Source of the DNA: Singulisphaera sp. GP187
Lineage (GTDB): Bacteria; Planctomycetota; Phycisphaerae; Phycisphaerales; SM1A02
Reading direction: 5' to 3'
Length of the DNA stretch: 64,000 nt
Assembly (NCBI GenBank): GCA_945869475.1
Contig: CAMBOV010000005.1
Coordinates: 1-64,000 of the forward strand
Below, piece after piece: positions 16,414-25,463 of the stretch; positions within the stretch are counted from its first letter, which is position 1, and every line of letters begins with the position of its first letter. The notes under the pieces are model-generated. The model had not been told where the DNA came from, ran no database searches, and was given only the letters and a program-made list of their open reading frames with translations. Both the position numbers and the translations under genes were made by a program.

Positions 16414-18480
16414 ATGACGACGTCTGCTTCTCAACTGCCTTGTGACGTCCTAGCGACACTTACCGAAGCGACGACGCGAGCCGCTGCTGCGCTCTGCGCG
16501 CTGCAACGAAACGATGGCCATTGGTGCGGCGAACTCGAGGGAGACTCGATTCTGCAATCGGAATATCTCTTGATGAAATGGATTCTCTCGCAAGAGAACG
16601 CTGCGATGGCTGACGGACGCGAGGGCACGGCGGTGCTCGCCAAGATCACGAAGTATCTGCGATCGCAGCAGCGCGACGATGGTGGATGGGGGCAGTATCC
16701 AGGCTCGGCGGCGTGCCTCAGCTCGACGGTGAAGGGATACTTCGCTCTCAAACTTGGGGGCGAAAGCGCCGATGCGCCGCACATGCGCAAAGCGCGAGCG
16801 TGTGTGCACGCGCTCGGTGGCGCCGAGCAGTGCAACTCGTTTTCGAATTTCTATCTCGCGGCGCTCGGGCAGATTCCGTGGTCGGCGGTGCCGACGATTC
16901 CACCCGAACTTGTCTATCTACCTCGGTGGTTTTTCTTTCACCTCTCGAAGGTAAGCGCGTGGAGTCGCACGATGATTCTTCCACTCGCCATCGTGAGCGC
17001 GCTGCGTCCCACGCGCGCCCTCACGCCGGCGCAGGGGATCGACGAGCTCTTCGTCTGCCAGCGCCAACGCGCGAAGCTCTACGCGCGAAAGGATGGTTCA
17101 CGATTCTGGCGAGCGGTCTTCGGTGGTGTCGACCGGGCGCTCAAGGTCGCGCATCAGTTCGTCGCCGGCACGCCGTGGCGCGACCGGGCCGTTGCCGATG
17201 CATTTGTCTGGATCATGCGCCGCGCGAGTCAGGAGCATCCTGTGCCGACGCAAGGAGTCGGCGCGATCTTTCCTCCGATGGTCTATGTGCAAGTCGTCAT
17301 GCATGCGCTGCGCATCGAGCGCCATGATGCGCGCGTCGTCGCGGCTGAGCGCGACCTCGACGCGTTCTTCATCGAGCGCGACGAGACGATTCATATTCAG
17401 CCCTGTTTCTCGCCCGTCTGGGATACGGGCATCGCGCTCTATGCACTGAACGATTGCGGACTCGACGCGCGCCACACTGCGCTCGCACGTGCTGCGTCCT
17501 GGCTGGTGCAGAAAGAGTGCACGTTTCGCGGGGATTGGGCGGACAACTGCCCAGCTAAAACCCCTGGCGGCGGGTGGTTCTTCGAGTATCAGAATGGGTG
17601 GTATCCAGATTGCGATGACACAGCGATGGTGGCGATGGCGCTGATGCGCACCGGTGGTCTCGCGGCAGAGGCCGCGGCGCGCCGAGGCGTCGCGTGGATT
17701 CTCGCGATGCAGAACGATGACGGAGGATGGGCGGCGTTCGATCGCACGAGAAGCCGTCCAATTCTTGAATGTGTTCCATTCGCCGATCACAACGCGATGC
17801 AAGACCCATCGTGTCCAGACATCACAGGACGGGTGCTCGAGTGTCTCGCGTGGCATGGGATGCGCGTGGGTGAGAGCGCGGTCGATCGCGCGCTTGCGTA
17901 CATCGAGTCGAAGCAAGAACCCGAAGGATGTTTCTTCGGCCGGTGGGGAGTGAACTACATCTATGGAACCTGGCAGTCGGTGATCGGTCCCATTCGATGT
18001 GGTGTGCCGCGCGAGAGCGCGTGGATTCAACGGGCGGGGGCGTGGATTCGCTCAATCCAGCAGGAAAGCGGGGCGTTTGGCGAGAGCGCAGATTCCTATC
18101 TCGACCCGACGCTCAAAGGCAAGGGTGTCGCGACCGCATCGCAGACCGCATGGGCGGCGATGATTCTGCAAGACATATATGGCGAGCATGATCGCTCACT
18201 CGAACGAGCGTTGATGTGGTTAGCGCAGACGCAACTCGATGAAGAAGCGGCGGCTGACCGTGCGCGCAATCCAGATGGTGACCTTGCGGGATCGTGGTGC
18301 GAACAAGAGTTCACTGGCACAGGCTTTCCAAAGGTCTTCTACCTGCGATACCACCTTTACCGTTTGTACTTTCCGTTGATGGCGCTGGGACGATTCGTGC
18401 GCGCCCGCACTGCTCAGAACGGCGCAGGCGATTCGCTTGCGAGTCGCGCACCAGTCGCTGGATGTGTCACCACGAGTTGA
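16414..18480 (+). CDS. shc: Squalene-hopene cyclase
   Basis: The 688-residue protein is a class II triterpene cyclase. It has the acid motif DxDD as DCDD (residues 399-402), repeated QW motifs (for example QRNDGHWCGEL, QQRDDGGWGQYPG, QNDDGGWAAFD, QESGAFGESADSYLD) and the closing FTGTGFPKVFYLRYHLYRLY. The enzyme cyclises squalene to hopene at the membrane, the first step to hopanoids. Length and motif order are normal. It overlaps the convergent pseudouridine synthase gene by 67 bp at its 3' end. A GT2 glycosyltransferase at 36.3 kb could be hopanoid-related, but no other hopanoid gene lies adjacent. Confidence 0.93.
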   Translation: MTTSASQLPCDVLATLTEATTRAAAALCALQRNDGHWCGELEGDSILQSEYLLMKWILSQENAAMADGREGTAVLAKITKYLRSQQRDDGGWGQYPGSAACLSSTVKGYFALKLGGESADAPHMRKARACVHALGGAEQCNSFSNFYLAALGQIPWSAVPTIPPELVYLPRWFFFHLSKVSAWSRTMILPLAIVSALRPTRALTPAQGIDELFVCQRQRAKLYARKDGSRFWRAVFGGVDRALKVAHQFVAGTPWRDRAVADAFVWIMRRASQEHPVPTQGVGAIFPPMVYVQVVMHALRIERHDARVVAAERDLDAFFIERDETIHIQPCFSPVWDTGIALYALNDCGLDARHTALARAASWLVQKECTFRGDWADNCPAKTPGGGWFFEYQNGWYPDCDDTAMVAMALMRTGGLAAEAAARRGVAWILAMQNDDGGWAAFDRTRSRPILECVPFADHNAMQDPSCPDITGRVLECLAWHGMRVGESAVDRALAYIESKQEPEGCFFGRWGVNYIYGTWQSVIGPIRCGVPRESAWIQRAGAWIRSIQQESGAFGESADSYLDPTLKGKGVATASQTAWAAMILQDIYGEHDRSLERALMWLAQTQLDEEAAADRARNPDGDLAGSWCEQEFTGTGFPKVFYLRYHLYRLYFPLMALGRFVRARTAQNGAGDSLASRAPVAGCVTTS

Positions 18481-19079
18481 TCGGCGTGCAAGCAGAGTCG
18501 CGCAGAGAGCGCGCGGATCGCCTCGGATGCGTAGAGATCATCTCCAAGAATTGGATGCCCCAGCGTCTGCAGATGCAGTCGAAGTTGATGGGATCGACCT
18601 GTCGTCGGCGAGAGCCAGAGGCGCGCAACGGCAACGCCACTGGGTGTGATGAATCGATCGACGACTCGGTAGTTCGTCACGCTGGGGCGTCCAAGGATGT
18701 GATCGATTTTCTGCCTGGGTGCGCGCTCGAAATCTTTGGCAATCGGTAAATCGATCGTTCCCGAATCACACACTGGATGGCCTGCAACGACCGCGCAGTA
18801 GCGTTTCTCAACGGTGCGCGCTTCGAACTGCATCGAGAGTGCGCGGTGGGTCTCGCCGTCACGCGCCATCACGATGAGTCCACTCGTGTCGCGGTCGAGT
18901 CGGTGCACGATGCGCGCTCCAGCGAATGCAGTTGCAACACGCACGGCGAGGCAGTCGGCTTTTTCGGGGCCGATGCCCGGAACTGAAAGCAATCCCGTTG
19001 TCTTATTGAGCACGATGAGCCACGCATCGATGTGCACTACGCTGTAACCCTGTTCTACGATCTGCGGTTCGTCACTCAC
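18414..19079 (-). CDS. RluA-family pseudouridine synthase
   Basis: The 221-residue protein contains the RluA catalytic motif IVHRLDRDTSGLIVMA with Asp62, then VEKRYCAVVAG and TTGRSHQLRLHLQTLGHPIL, all typical of the family. It isomerises uridine to pseudouridine in rRNA or tRNA. There is no N-terminal S4 domain, as in RluA, RluE or TruC-type members. Which RNA site it modifies cannot be told. The last 67 bp are antisense to the end of shc. The gene is divergent from the PD40 protein, with 16 bp between start codons. Confidence 0.9.
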   Translation of the reverse strand: MSDEPQIVEQGYSVVHIDAWLIVLNKTTGLLSVPGIGPEKADCLAVRVATAFAGARIVHRLDRDTSGLIVMARDGETHRALSMQFEARTVEKRYCAVVAGHPVCDSGTIDLPIAKDFERAPRQKIDHILGRPSVTNYRVVDRFITPSGVAVARLWLSPTTGRSHQLRLHLQTLGHPILGDDLYASEAIRALSARLCLHADQLVVTHPATGARLASESPAPF

Positions 19080-19095
19080 TTCGACTTATTGTGCC

Positions 19096-20286
19096 ATGAT
19101 TTCATTCCTCCCATTTGCCGTCTTCATCACGCTTCTCGCACAGTCACCCGCAGTTCTGCCGGCGCCGCCGGTGACTCCGCCGCCGGTGACTCCGCCGGCA
19201 GTGACTCAAGACCCTTCAGTGTGGAAGGCCGCTGAGAGTGCGCAGCTCACGAAGCAGACACAGCTGACATTTCCAGAGCAGTTCGTGAAGGCAGGCGAGG
19301 CGTATTTTTCTCCCGAAGGAAATCGCATCATCTTTCAAGCCGTTGAGCAACCAGAGAATGGTCAGCCACCGGCAGATTTCTATTCGATGTACGTCGCCGA
19401 TCTCGCAGTGAATGCAGCGGGCGATCCAGCGCTCAAGAATATTCAGCGGGTGAGTCCTCCGGGTTCAGCAAATACCTGTGGATGGTTTGACGCCTCGCGC
19501 CCCAACACCGTCGTCTTTGGATCGACGCTCGTCGCACCCAAGGTCTCAGATGCTCCGGGATACCAACGCGGCACAGGTCGCTACAAGTGGCAGTTTCCCC
19601 CTGAAATGCGCGTGGTTGAAGTCGATCTCACGCACGCCGCGGCGATCGCTGCGGGCACTGAGCAACCCAAAGTTCTCGCTGGCGATGGTCTCGCGTACAC
19701 AGCTGAGTGCACGACCTCGGTTGATGGAGTGCATCTTCTTTTCTGCACGCTTGCACAGGGCGCAGGCGGTGCAGGCGGCGCAGGCGATCTTGCTGTGAAG
19801 AATTTGCAGACGGGCAAAGTGACCTCGCTGGTTGCAGCGCAGGGATATGACGGAGGACCATTCTTCTCGCCCGACGAACGTCAACTCTGCTATCGATCCG
19901 ATCGCAACAACGACAGCCTCTTGCAGGTCTTCATCTGCGACATCGTGCGCGACGAGAGCGGCGCGATTTCGGGCACGACCAACGAGCGCAAGTTGACTGA
20001 CAACGCGCATGTCAATTGGGCCCCGTACTGGCATCCAACTGGATTGCGACTCGTCTACGCGTCGAGCGAAGTCGGGCATACGAACTATGAGATTTTCTCG
20101 GTGGAAGCCCCCACGAGCGCCGGTGGTGCGCCGCCGACACGAACGCGCGTCACCCAGGCTGACGGGGCGGATGTGCTTCCAGTCTTCAACGCCAACGGAT
20201 CGAAAATGATGTGGACGAGTCAGCGCGGCGCCGGTCGCTCGAGCCAACTCTGGATTGCAGACGTCGTCACGGCGCACACGCGATGA
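19096..20286 (+). CDS. Secreted PD40/TolB-like beta-propeller protein
   Basis: The 396-residue protein has a signal peptide (MISFLPFAVFITLLAQSPAV), a Pro/Val/Thr linker, and then PD40 (WD40-like) propeller blades, recognisable in QLTFPEQFVKAGEAYFSPEG, GGPFFSPDERQLCYRSDRNN, HVNWAPYWHPTGLRLVYASS and ADVLPVFNANGSKMMWTSQR. The fold is that of TolB and related periplasmic sensors or scaffolds. Without Tol-Pal genes nearby it should not be called TolB. The stop codon overlaps the nadB start (ATGA), so it is translationally coupled to nadB although their functions look unrelated. Confidence 0.85.
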   Translation: MISFLPFAVFITLLAQSPAVLPAPPVTPPPVTPPAVTQDPSVWKAAESAQLTKQTQLTFPEQFVKAGEAYFSPEGNRIIFQAVEQPENGQPPADFYSMYVADLAVNAAGDPALKNIQRVSPPGSANTCGWFDASRPNTVVFGSTLVAPKVSDAPGYQRGTGRYKWQFPPEMRVVEVDLTHAAAIAAGTEQPKVLAGDGLAYTAECTTSVDGVHLLFCTLAQGAGGAGGAGDLAVKNLQTGKVTSLVAAQGYDGGPFFSPDERQLCYRSDRNNDSLLQVFICDIVRDESGAISGTTNERKLTDNAHVNWAPYWHPTGLRLVYASSEVGHTNYEIFSVEAPTSAGGAPPTRTRVTQADGADVLPVFNANGSKMMWTSQRGAGRSSQLWIADVVTAHTR

Positions 20287-21935
20287 GCATTTTCGACGAG
20301 CGCCGGTATCTGATTCCCTTTCGCAGCCAACTGCTGCCGCAACTCTTCACAGACACGCTGATCGTCGGAAGTGGCGTCGCGGGACTTCGCGCTGCGCTCG
20401 AGGCGGCGCAACATGGTGATGTCTTCGTGCTCGCGAAGGATTCGGTGGAGCACTCGAACTCTGTGTGGGCCCAAGGTGGAATCGCCGCGGCGATCGATGA
20501 GCGCGATTCAACTGAATCGCACTTCGACGACACGATGACCGCCGGCGTTGGACTCTGCGAACCCGCGGCCGTTCGGATTCTGGTTGAAGAGGGTCCCAAA
20601 GAGATCGAACGGTTGATTGAATTGGGAATGCGCGTCGACCGAAAGCATGATGGATCGATGTCGCTCGGACTCGAAGGCGGCCATGGCCACGCGCGCATTC
20701 TGCATTCGGATGGCGATGCAACAGGTCGCGAACTCATGCGTGCGTTGACGGCCGCTGTGCGCGCGACCGCTGGCATTCGGCTCTTCGACAACTGCTTTGC
20801 GATTGATCTCTGCACCGATTCGAAGGGTCGAGTCGTGGGTGCGTTGACGTGGCATCCACGGTATGGATTGCAGATGGTGTGGGCGCGCGCAACGATTCTT
20901 GCTGCGGGTGGAGCGGGGCAGGTCTACCGCGAGACGTCCAATCCGCGGGTCGCAACTGGAGACGCAATCGCGATGGCGTGGCGCGCAGGAGCGATCGTGC
21001 GAGACCTTGAATTTATGCAGTTTCATCCCACGACGTTGTACGTCGCAGGAGCGCCGCGCCATCTCGTGAGTGAGGCGGTGCGCGGCGAGGGTGCGGTTGT
21101 CGTCGACCGAGCGGGCGTGCGCATCATGAAGGGGCGCCATCCCAGAGAAGATCTGGCTCCGCGCGATGTCGTGACGCGTGCGATCGTCGAACATCTTGCG
21201 CACACGGGAGATTCGCACGCATTTCTCGATGCACGCGTCCTTGGCAGCGAAGGATTCGCGGCGCGCTTTCCTGGTCTCGCAGCGATGCTTGGCGGGTACG
21301 GCATCGATGCAGGAAAGGATCTCATTCCGATTCATCCGGCGGCGCACTACACAATCGGCGGCGTCCAATCGGATCTCGATGGTCGCACAAATCGCGCGGG
21401 GCTCTATGCGTGCGGCGAGGTTGCATCCAATGGAGTGCATGGAGCAAATCGATTGGCGAGCAATAGCTTGCTCGAGGGACTCGTCTTCGGTCGGCGCGTT
21501 GTTGCGGCGGCGCTGAAGGATGAGCTTCCTGATCCAGTGCCGATGCAGTGGGAGAGTCGCGTGCGAACATCGGTCGCGGGAGAACTCGATCTCAGTGACG
21601 TGCGCTCGAGTCTTCGCAGCGCGATGTGGAGAAATGTCGGAATCGTGCGCGATGGAGCCAAGTTGCGCGATTGCCTCGATATGTTTTCATTCTGGGGTCG
21701 ATACGCACTTGGGTCGGTCTTCGAGACTCCCGAAGGTTGGGAGACGCAGAACTTGCTCACCGTCGGCCACCTGATGACGCGCGCGGCCGCTGAGCGTCGC
21801 GAAACACGCGGAACCCACGTGCGAATCGACTGGCCACGCGAAGATCCCGCAGGCGCGTTTCACCTCAGTTGGCAACTCGGCGAAGATTCGCCGAGGCGAA
21901 CCGCAGTTGGCGACGAGGCATCGACTCGATCATGA
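20283..21935 (+). CDS. nadB: L-aspartate oxidase
   Basis: The 550-residue flavoprotein has the FAD dinucleotide loop LIVGSGVAGLRAALEAAQHG (about residues 27-46), NSVWAQGGIAAA, GHARILHSDGDATGRELMRA, the fumarate-reductase-like HPAAHYTIGGVQSD and LYACGEVASNGVHGANRLAS. It oxidises L-aspartate to iminoaspartate, the first step of de novo NAD synthesis. NadB is distinguished from succinate dehydrogenase by its length and the EGGHGHARI region. The ATG at 20283 overlaps the upstream stop; a longer open frame starts inside the PD40 gene and is not credible. nadA and nadC are not in the window. The downstream lipoprotein start overlaps its stop (ATGA). Confidence 0.93.
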   Translation: MSIFDERRYLIPFRSQLLPQLFTDTLIVGSGVAGLRAALEAAQHGDVFVLAKDSVEHSNSVWAQGGIAAAIDERDSTESHFDDTMTAGVGLCEPAAVRILVEEGPKEIERLIELGMRVDRKHDGSMSLGLEGGHGHARILHSDGDATGRELMRALTAAVRATAGIRLFDNCFAIDLCTDSKGRVVGALTWHPRYGLQMVWARATILAAGGAGQVYRETSNPRVATGDAIAMAWRAGAIVRDLEFMQFHPTTLYVAGAPRHLVSEAVRGEGAVVVDRAGVRIMKGRHPREDLAPRDVVTRAIVEHLAHTGDSHAFLDARVLGSEGFAARFPGLAAMLGGYGIDAGKDLIPIHPAAHYTIGGVQSDLDGRTNRAGLYACGEVASNGVHGANRLASNSLLEGLVFGRRVVAAALKDELPDPVPMQWESRVRTSVAGELDLSDVRSSLRSAMWRNVGIVRDGAKLRDCLDMFSFWGRYALGSVFETPEGWETQNLLTVGHLMTRAAAERRETRGTHVRIDWPREDPAGAFHLSWQLGEDSPRRTAVGDEASTRS

Positions 21936-22666
21936 AGCCCGCACGTGCGATCTGGGCAGTCGTCGCACTGAGCACGCTGAGCCTCATGATTGCGACTGTC
22001 GGCTGCGAAGAGCAGAAGACCGTGCACGTCAAGCGGGGGAGCGCGATGCTCGGACTCGAGGGTGATGTCGGCGATGAAAAAGTTCTCGAGGATGGCACAC
22101 GCGTCATCGTCGTTGGCGATTTGCCGTCCACAAAAAAATCGGCGACGGTCCATGATGGATATGCAATTCGTCGCATCGAGCCGCAACTGCCGCCTGAGCC
22201 TGCCACTGGTTTTTACAGCAATCCAGGACCTCCTGTTGCAGTGAAACCGAAGCCAAAGCAAGAGACCCCCAAAGATTTTCAGACACGTGAAGAGAGCAAG
22301 AGTGGCGAGGTGATCCTGCGAGCGATCATGCCTGAGCAAGTCATGGGGCACTTGCTCGACGCACTCAAGAGCGAGCAGTATGGACCGCTCTACGCGCAGA
22401 TGCTTTCAGATCAGACTCGGCAGGCGTATGACCGCGCTGGAGGTGAGGCGACATTCGTCGCGTGGGCGACGGCGAATCGAGAGCCGCTGCTCATCTTTCT
22501 CAACCGGATGGGTTCAAATTGGAGCGGTGCCGAAGTGATGACTGAACAAGTCACGCCGTCGCGGTTGCGATATCGACTCGACCGGCGCAACATCCCAAAC
22601 ATCCGCTTCGAGATGATCGAAGTCACGATGGAGCAGGGTGGATGCCGCCTCGCCATGGTGAGGTAG
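21932..22666 (+). CDS. Uncharacterised lipoprotein
   Basis: The 244-residue protein has a lipoprotein signal peptide with the lipobox IATVGC, so it should be anchored in a membrane facing the periplasm. A disordered Pro/Lys-rich linker (VAVKPKPKQETPKDF) leads to a C-terminal alpha/beta domain of about 130 residues: VMGHLLDALKSEQYGPLYAQ, then DQTRQAYDRAGGEATFVAWA and LRYRLDRRNIPNIRFEMIEV. This resembles the shape of small NTF2-like or DUF4878-type domains, but I cannot assign one. The ATG at 21932 overlaps the nadB stop, so it is translated with nadB. Convergent with the PrpD-like gene. Confidence 0.8.
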   Translation: MKPARAIWAVVALSTLSLMIATVGCEEQKTVHVKRGSAMLGLEGDVGDEKVLEDGTRVIVVGDLPSTKKSATVHDGYAIRRIEPQLPPEPATGFYSNPGPPVAVKPKPKQETPKDFQTREESKSGEVILRAIMPEQVMGHLLDALKSEQYGPLYAQMLSDQTRQAYDRAGGEATFVAWATANREPLLIFLNRMGSNWSGAEVMTEQVTPSRLRYRLDRRNIPNIRFEMIEVTMEQGGCRLAMVR

Positions 22667-22705
22667 CAGCGCGCCGCGGACAAACGTGTCCCGCTGCGCG
22701 GGCAC

Positions 22706-24247
22706 TCACTCAAACGAGCCGCGATCGAGCAAGTCGACGTCGTAGATTGAGCGCAACTGTTTCGACGAGAGTTGTTCAAGCTGCTCGAGCGCCTTGATCG
22801 TGCGCTTTGGTTTCTCGACGCCGAGGCGTCCAAGCAACTGAAACTTTCGTTCGAGGATGCCCGCAAGATCTGCGGTGGTATTGCGCGCGTGGCCTGCGGG
22901 ATACATGATGAGTCCGCTTTCGTACTTCTGACCACCACCCATCTCGATGACGATCGACGTCGGAATGCCATCGGGATAGCGCTGGTCATAGTCAGCGCCA
23001 CCGTGCTTGAATGCGACCTTGGACATGAGCTCGCGCGTGCGCGCATCGCTGATCGCTTCACTGCTGTAGTCGTAGGGCGCGAGCATGATTTCTTTCCACC
23101 ACTCGTCGCTGTTCGCAGGAAGACCATCGCCGCCGGCGATCTCGTGCGTGTCGATCGCTTTGCGAAGCAGGGTCGAGACGATGTAGAGCATTGAATGATC
23201 AGCCGACTGGCGGGTCTTTGGATCGCGCTTGGCAGGATCTCCGATGATTCCAAAGGCGGGCTCGTACGCGCTGATCCGAATCGTGGCGATGTCGGCGTTG
23301 TCGCGCAACAGCGTCGGATGGGCCACAAGAAGATCGATGACTCCCTGCAATGCGCCCGCCGATTGGTGCTCGTAAAGCCCCAACTTGAAATGCATTCCCA
23401 TGACGGCGAAATCCTCGCCAGAAAATCCAAGCACGAGATCGAAGGGACTATCGCCCTTGGTCTTTTCAAACTGTCGAAACATGCACTCAGGATTGCGAAA
23501 GATGTCGCGCGGTCCAAGAAATCCGCGCATTGAACGCAGCATCGAGAGGACAGCGACTTCGGCGCTGATCGCGGCCGAGGCACCCTTCGAATCAGAGAGT
23601 TGTTTTCCTGCGCGGATCGCCCGCCAGGGGATGTAGTGCGCAACGACCATGCCGATGGCACTCTCAATCTCTTCAGCGGTTGCTCCGACCATCGCGCCGT
23701 AGACCGCCGCACTCGCGATCGCGCCGTGCACCACGTGATCGATCTTGTATGTCTTGAGACTGAAAACTTCGGCGAGGCGTCCGCGAATCTCATCGATCGC
23801 GATCATGCCGCGCAGCGCAGTCGCGCCATCGAGCCCTGCGACCTGTGCGGCGGCAATGGCCACTGGATAGAAGTCGTTGTGGCCAAACTCGCCGGCAGTG
23901 TGGCCGAGCGCAGGGTTGTAACCAAAGTTCGTTCCGTTGGAATCCCACTCGCGAACTGCGGCACAATTTGCGACGACTGCCTTCTCAGGCGCGACGCGTT
24001 GGCGCGATCCAAAGACACACGCGCCACTCTTCTTCGACCGGTAGCCCAGCGCCTCTTCGCGCAAGACGCGCGGAGCGTTGGTGCCCATTGCGAGCGCCGA
24101 GACTCCGCAGAGAACGCTGTCGGTGTGAAAAAGTGTTGTGCGCACTCTCACACTCGCCGCGGGGTCGCCGCTGAGCATGAAGTCGATGGCGTATTGGCCA
24201 ATGCCGAGTGCTTGATTGGTCGTGCGTGGAAGCGTTGTTGCAGTCAT
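22706..24247 (-). CDS. MmgE/PrpD-family protein (2-methylcitrate dehydratase-like)
   Basis: The 513-residue protein has the MmgE/PrpD layout: the helical N-terminal domain with AAVREWDSNGTNFGYNPALG and HTAGEFGHNDFYPVAIAAAQ, then HYIPWRAIRAGKQLSDSKGA and the C-terminal alpha/beta domain with HSMLYIVSTLLRKAID and KYESGLIMYPAGHARN. PrpD dehydrates 2-methylcitrate in the propionate-oxidising methylcitrate cycle; relatives act on other citrate-like substrates. The other methylcitrate genes (prpB, prpC) are not adjacent. Upstream on the same strand is a B12-binding/GTPase protein related to methylmalonyl-CoA mutase chaperones, so both genes touch propionyl-CoA chemistry, which supports but does not prove the role. 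Confidence 0.85.
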   Translation of the reverse strand: MTATTLPRTTNQALGIGQYAIDFMLSGDPAASVRVRTTLFHTDSVLCGVSALAMGTNAPRVLREEALGYRSKKSGACVFGSRQRVAPEKAVVANCAAVREWDSNGTNFGYNPALGHTAGEFGHNDFYPVAIAAAQVAGLDGATALRGMIAIDEIRGRLAEVFSLKTYKIDHVVHGAIASAAVYGAMVGATAEEIESAIGMVVAHYIPWRAIRAGKQLSDSKGASAAISAEVAVLSMLRSMRGFLGPRDIFRNPECMFRQFEKTKGDSPFDLVLGFSGEDFAVMGMHFKLGLYEHQSAGALQGVIDLLVAHPTLLRDNADIATIRISAYEPAFGIIGDPAKRDPKTRQSADHSMLYIVSTLLRKAIDTHEIAGGDGLPANSDEWWKEIMLAPYDYSSEAISDARTRELMSKVAFKHGGADYDQRYPDGIPTSIVIEMGGGQKYESGLIMYPAGHARNTTADLAGILERKFQLLGRLGVEKPKRTIKALEQLEQLSSKQLRSIYDVDLLDRGSFE

Positions 24248-24335
24248 GTGAAGTCCTTTAGAGTGCGCAGTGTGGTTCGCAGTTTCGAGCGTGGGAGTCT
24301 AGTAAAAGCGCTCGGTGATGCAGCCGCGCGATCCG

Positions 24336-25463
24336 CTAGCCGTTGGTCAACAACGCTTCATACAACTCGATGATGCCCTTGCCTTGCGTTGCGATCGTCT
24401 CGTAAATCTTTCGTCCACCAGCGACATCGAGAAGTTCGCGCACCAACTGCGCCTCGCCCGCGTGATCGGCTTTGTTGGCAACGAAGATATCGGCGATTTC
24501 GAGAATCCCAGCTTTATCCATCTGCACGCTGTCACCCATGCCCGGAACAGTGACGACGACGGTGCGATCGACGTGATGGCGAATCGCGACATCATTCTGT
24601 CCCGCGCCGACCGTTTCGATGATGAGCGACTCGTACCCGGCGGCGCCGACGAGTCCAACGAGTTGATCGAGTGCGCGGTAGTCCTCGCCAACGATCGCGA
24701 GGCTTCGATAGAAGACGTTGTCGTCGACGGCATTGAAATCAACACGCAATCGGTCGCCGAGTAACGCCCCGCCCGTGATTGGACTCATCGGATCAAACGC
24801 AATCACCGCGATGCGCTGCCCTCGGCGAACTCCCTCAGATGCCATCGCCGCCACAAGAGTGCTCTTGCCCGCGCCTGGCGCGCCGGTGATTCCTATGACT
24901 CGTGTTGGACGCTTGCGCGGAGTGTTCGCGGGCAAGTTGCCAGCGCTCGCCATCGAGAGCAGTCGTGAAAGTTTCGCCGTGACGTTCGCACTGGCTTCGA
25001 GGGGTTGATAGTCGCGCACGGTTTCGCGCACGCTCTCAACAATCTGATCCATGCTCGTGCCCGTGTGATAGACACGAGCCACGCCACTCTCGATCAGTGC
25101 CGCGACATCCTCTTGTGGAACGATTCCGCCGACGTTCACCTTGATATCGGGTCTCCCAACGGCGCGCAATTGTTCGAGCAATTTAGGAACGAGCACGAGA
25201 TGCGAATTGCTCATCATCGACGCGGCCACGCAGTCAACATCTTCGTCGCGGGCTCCGATGGCGAGTCCGCGAGGAGTCTGCCAGAGTCCCGAATAAATCA
25301 CATGCACGCCGCTATCGCGCAAGACGCGCGCAATGAGTTTCACGCCGCGGTCGTGGCCATCGAGACCCATCTTTCCAAGCAGCACGCGCGGTCGGTGGGG
25401 GAGATCCGAGCAGCGATCCCGTTTCTCAATTGCCGTTGTCGGATCCGTCAGTCCCCGCGCCAT
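24336..25463 (-). CDS. Fusion of a B12-binding domain and a MeaB/ArgK-type GTPase
   Basis: The 375-residue protein starts with a cobalamin-binding domain (residues ~24-155) that has the base-off signature DxHxxG as DGHDRG (His37) plus SGLWQTP and NVGGIVPQEDV. It is followed by a G3E-type GTPase (residues ~187-375) with Walker A GAPGAGKST (194-202), the MeaB-like DPMSPITGGALLGDR, ETVGAGQND and base-recognition NKAD. This is the N-terminal two thirds of the IcmF architecture without the mutase catalytic domain. MeaB proteins load and protect adenosylcobalamin on acyl-CoA mutases. The GTPase part is shorter than free-standing MeaB. Its ATG overlaps the stop of the upstream membrane protein gene. 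Confidence 0.88.
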   Translation of the reverse strand: MARGLTDPTTAIEKRDRCSDLPHRPRVLLGKMGLDGHDRGVKLIARVLRDSGVHVIYSGLWQTPRGLAIGARDEDVDCVAASMMSNSHLVLVPKLLEQLRAVGRPDIKVNVGGIVPQEDVAALIESGVARVYHTGTSMDQIVESVRETVRDYQPLEASANVTAKLSRLLSMASAGNLPANTPRKRPTRVIGITGAPGAGKSTLVAAMASEGVRRGQRIAVIAFDPMSPITGGALLGDRLRVDFNAVDDNVFYRSLAIVGEDYRALDQLVGLVGAAGYESLIIETVGAGQNDVAIRHHVDRTVVVTVPGMGDSVQMDKAGILEIADIFVANKADHAGEAQLVRELLDVAGGRKIYETIATQGKGIIELYEALLTNG

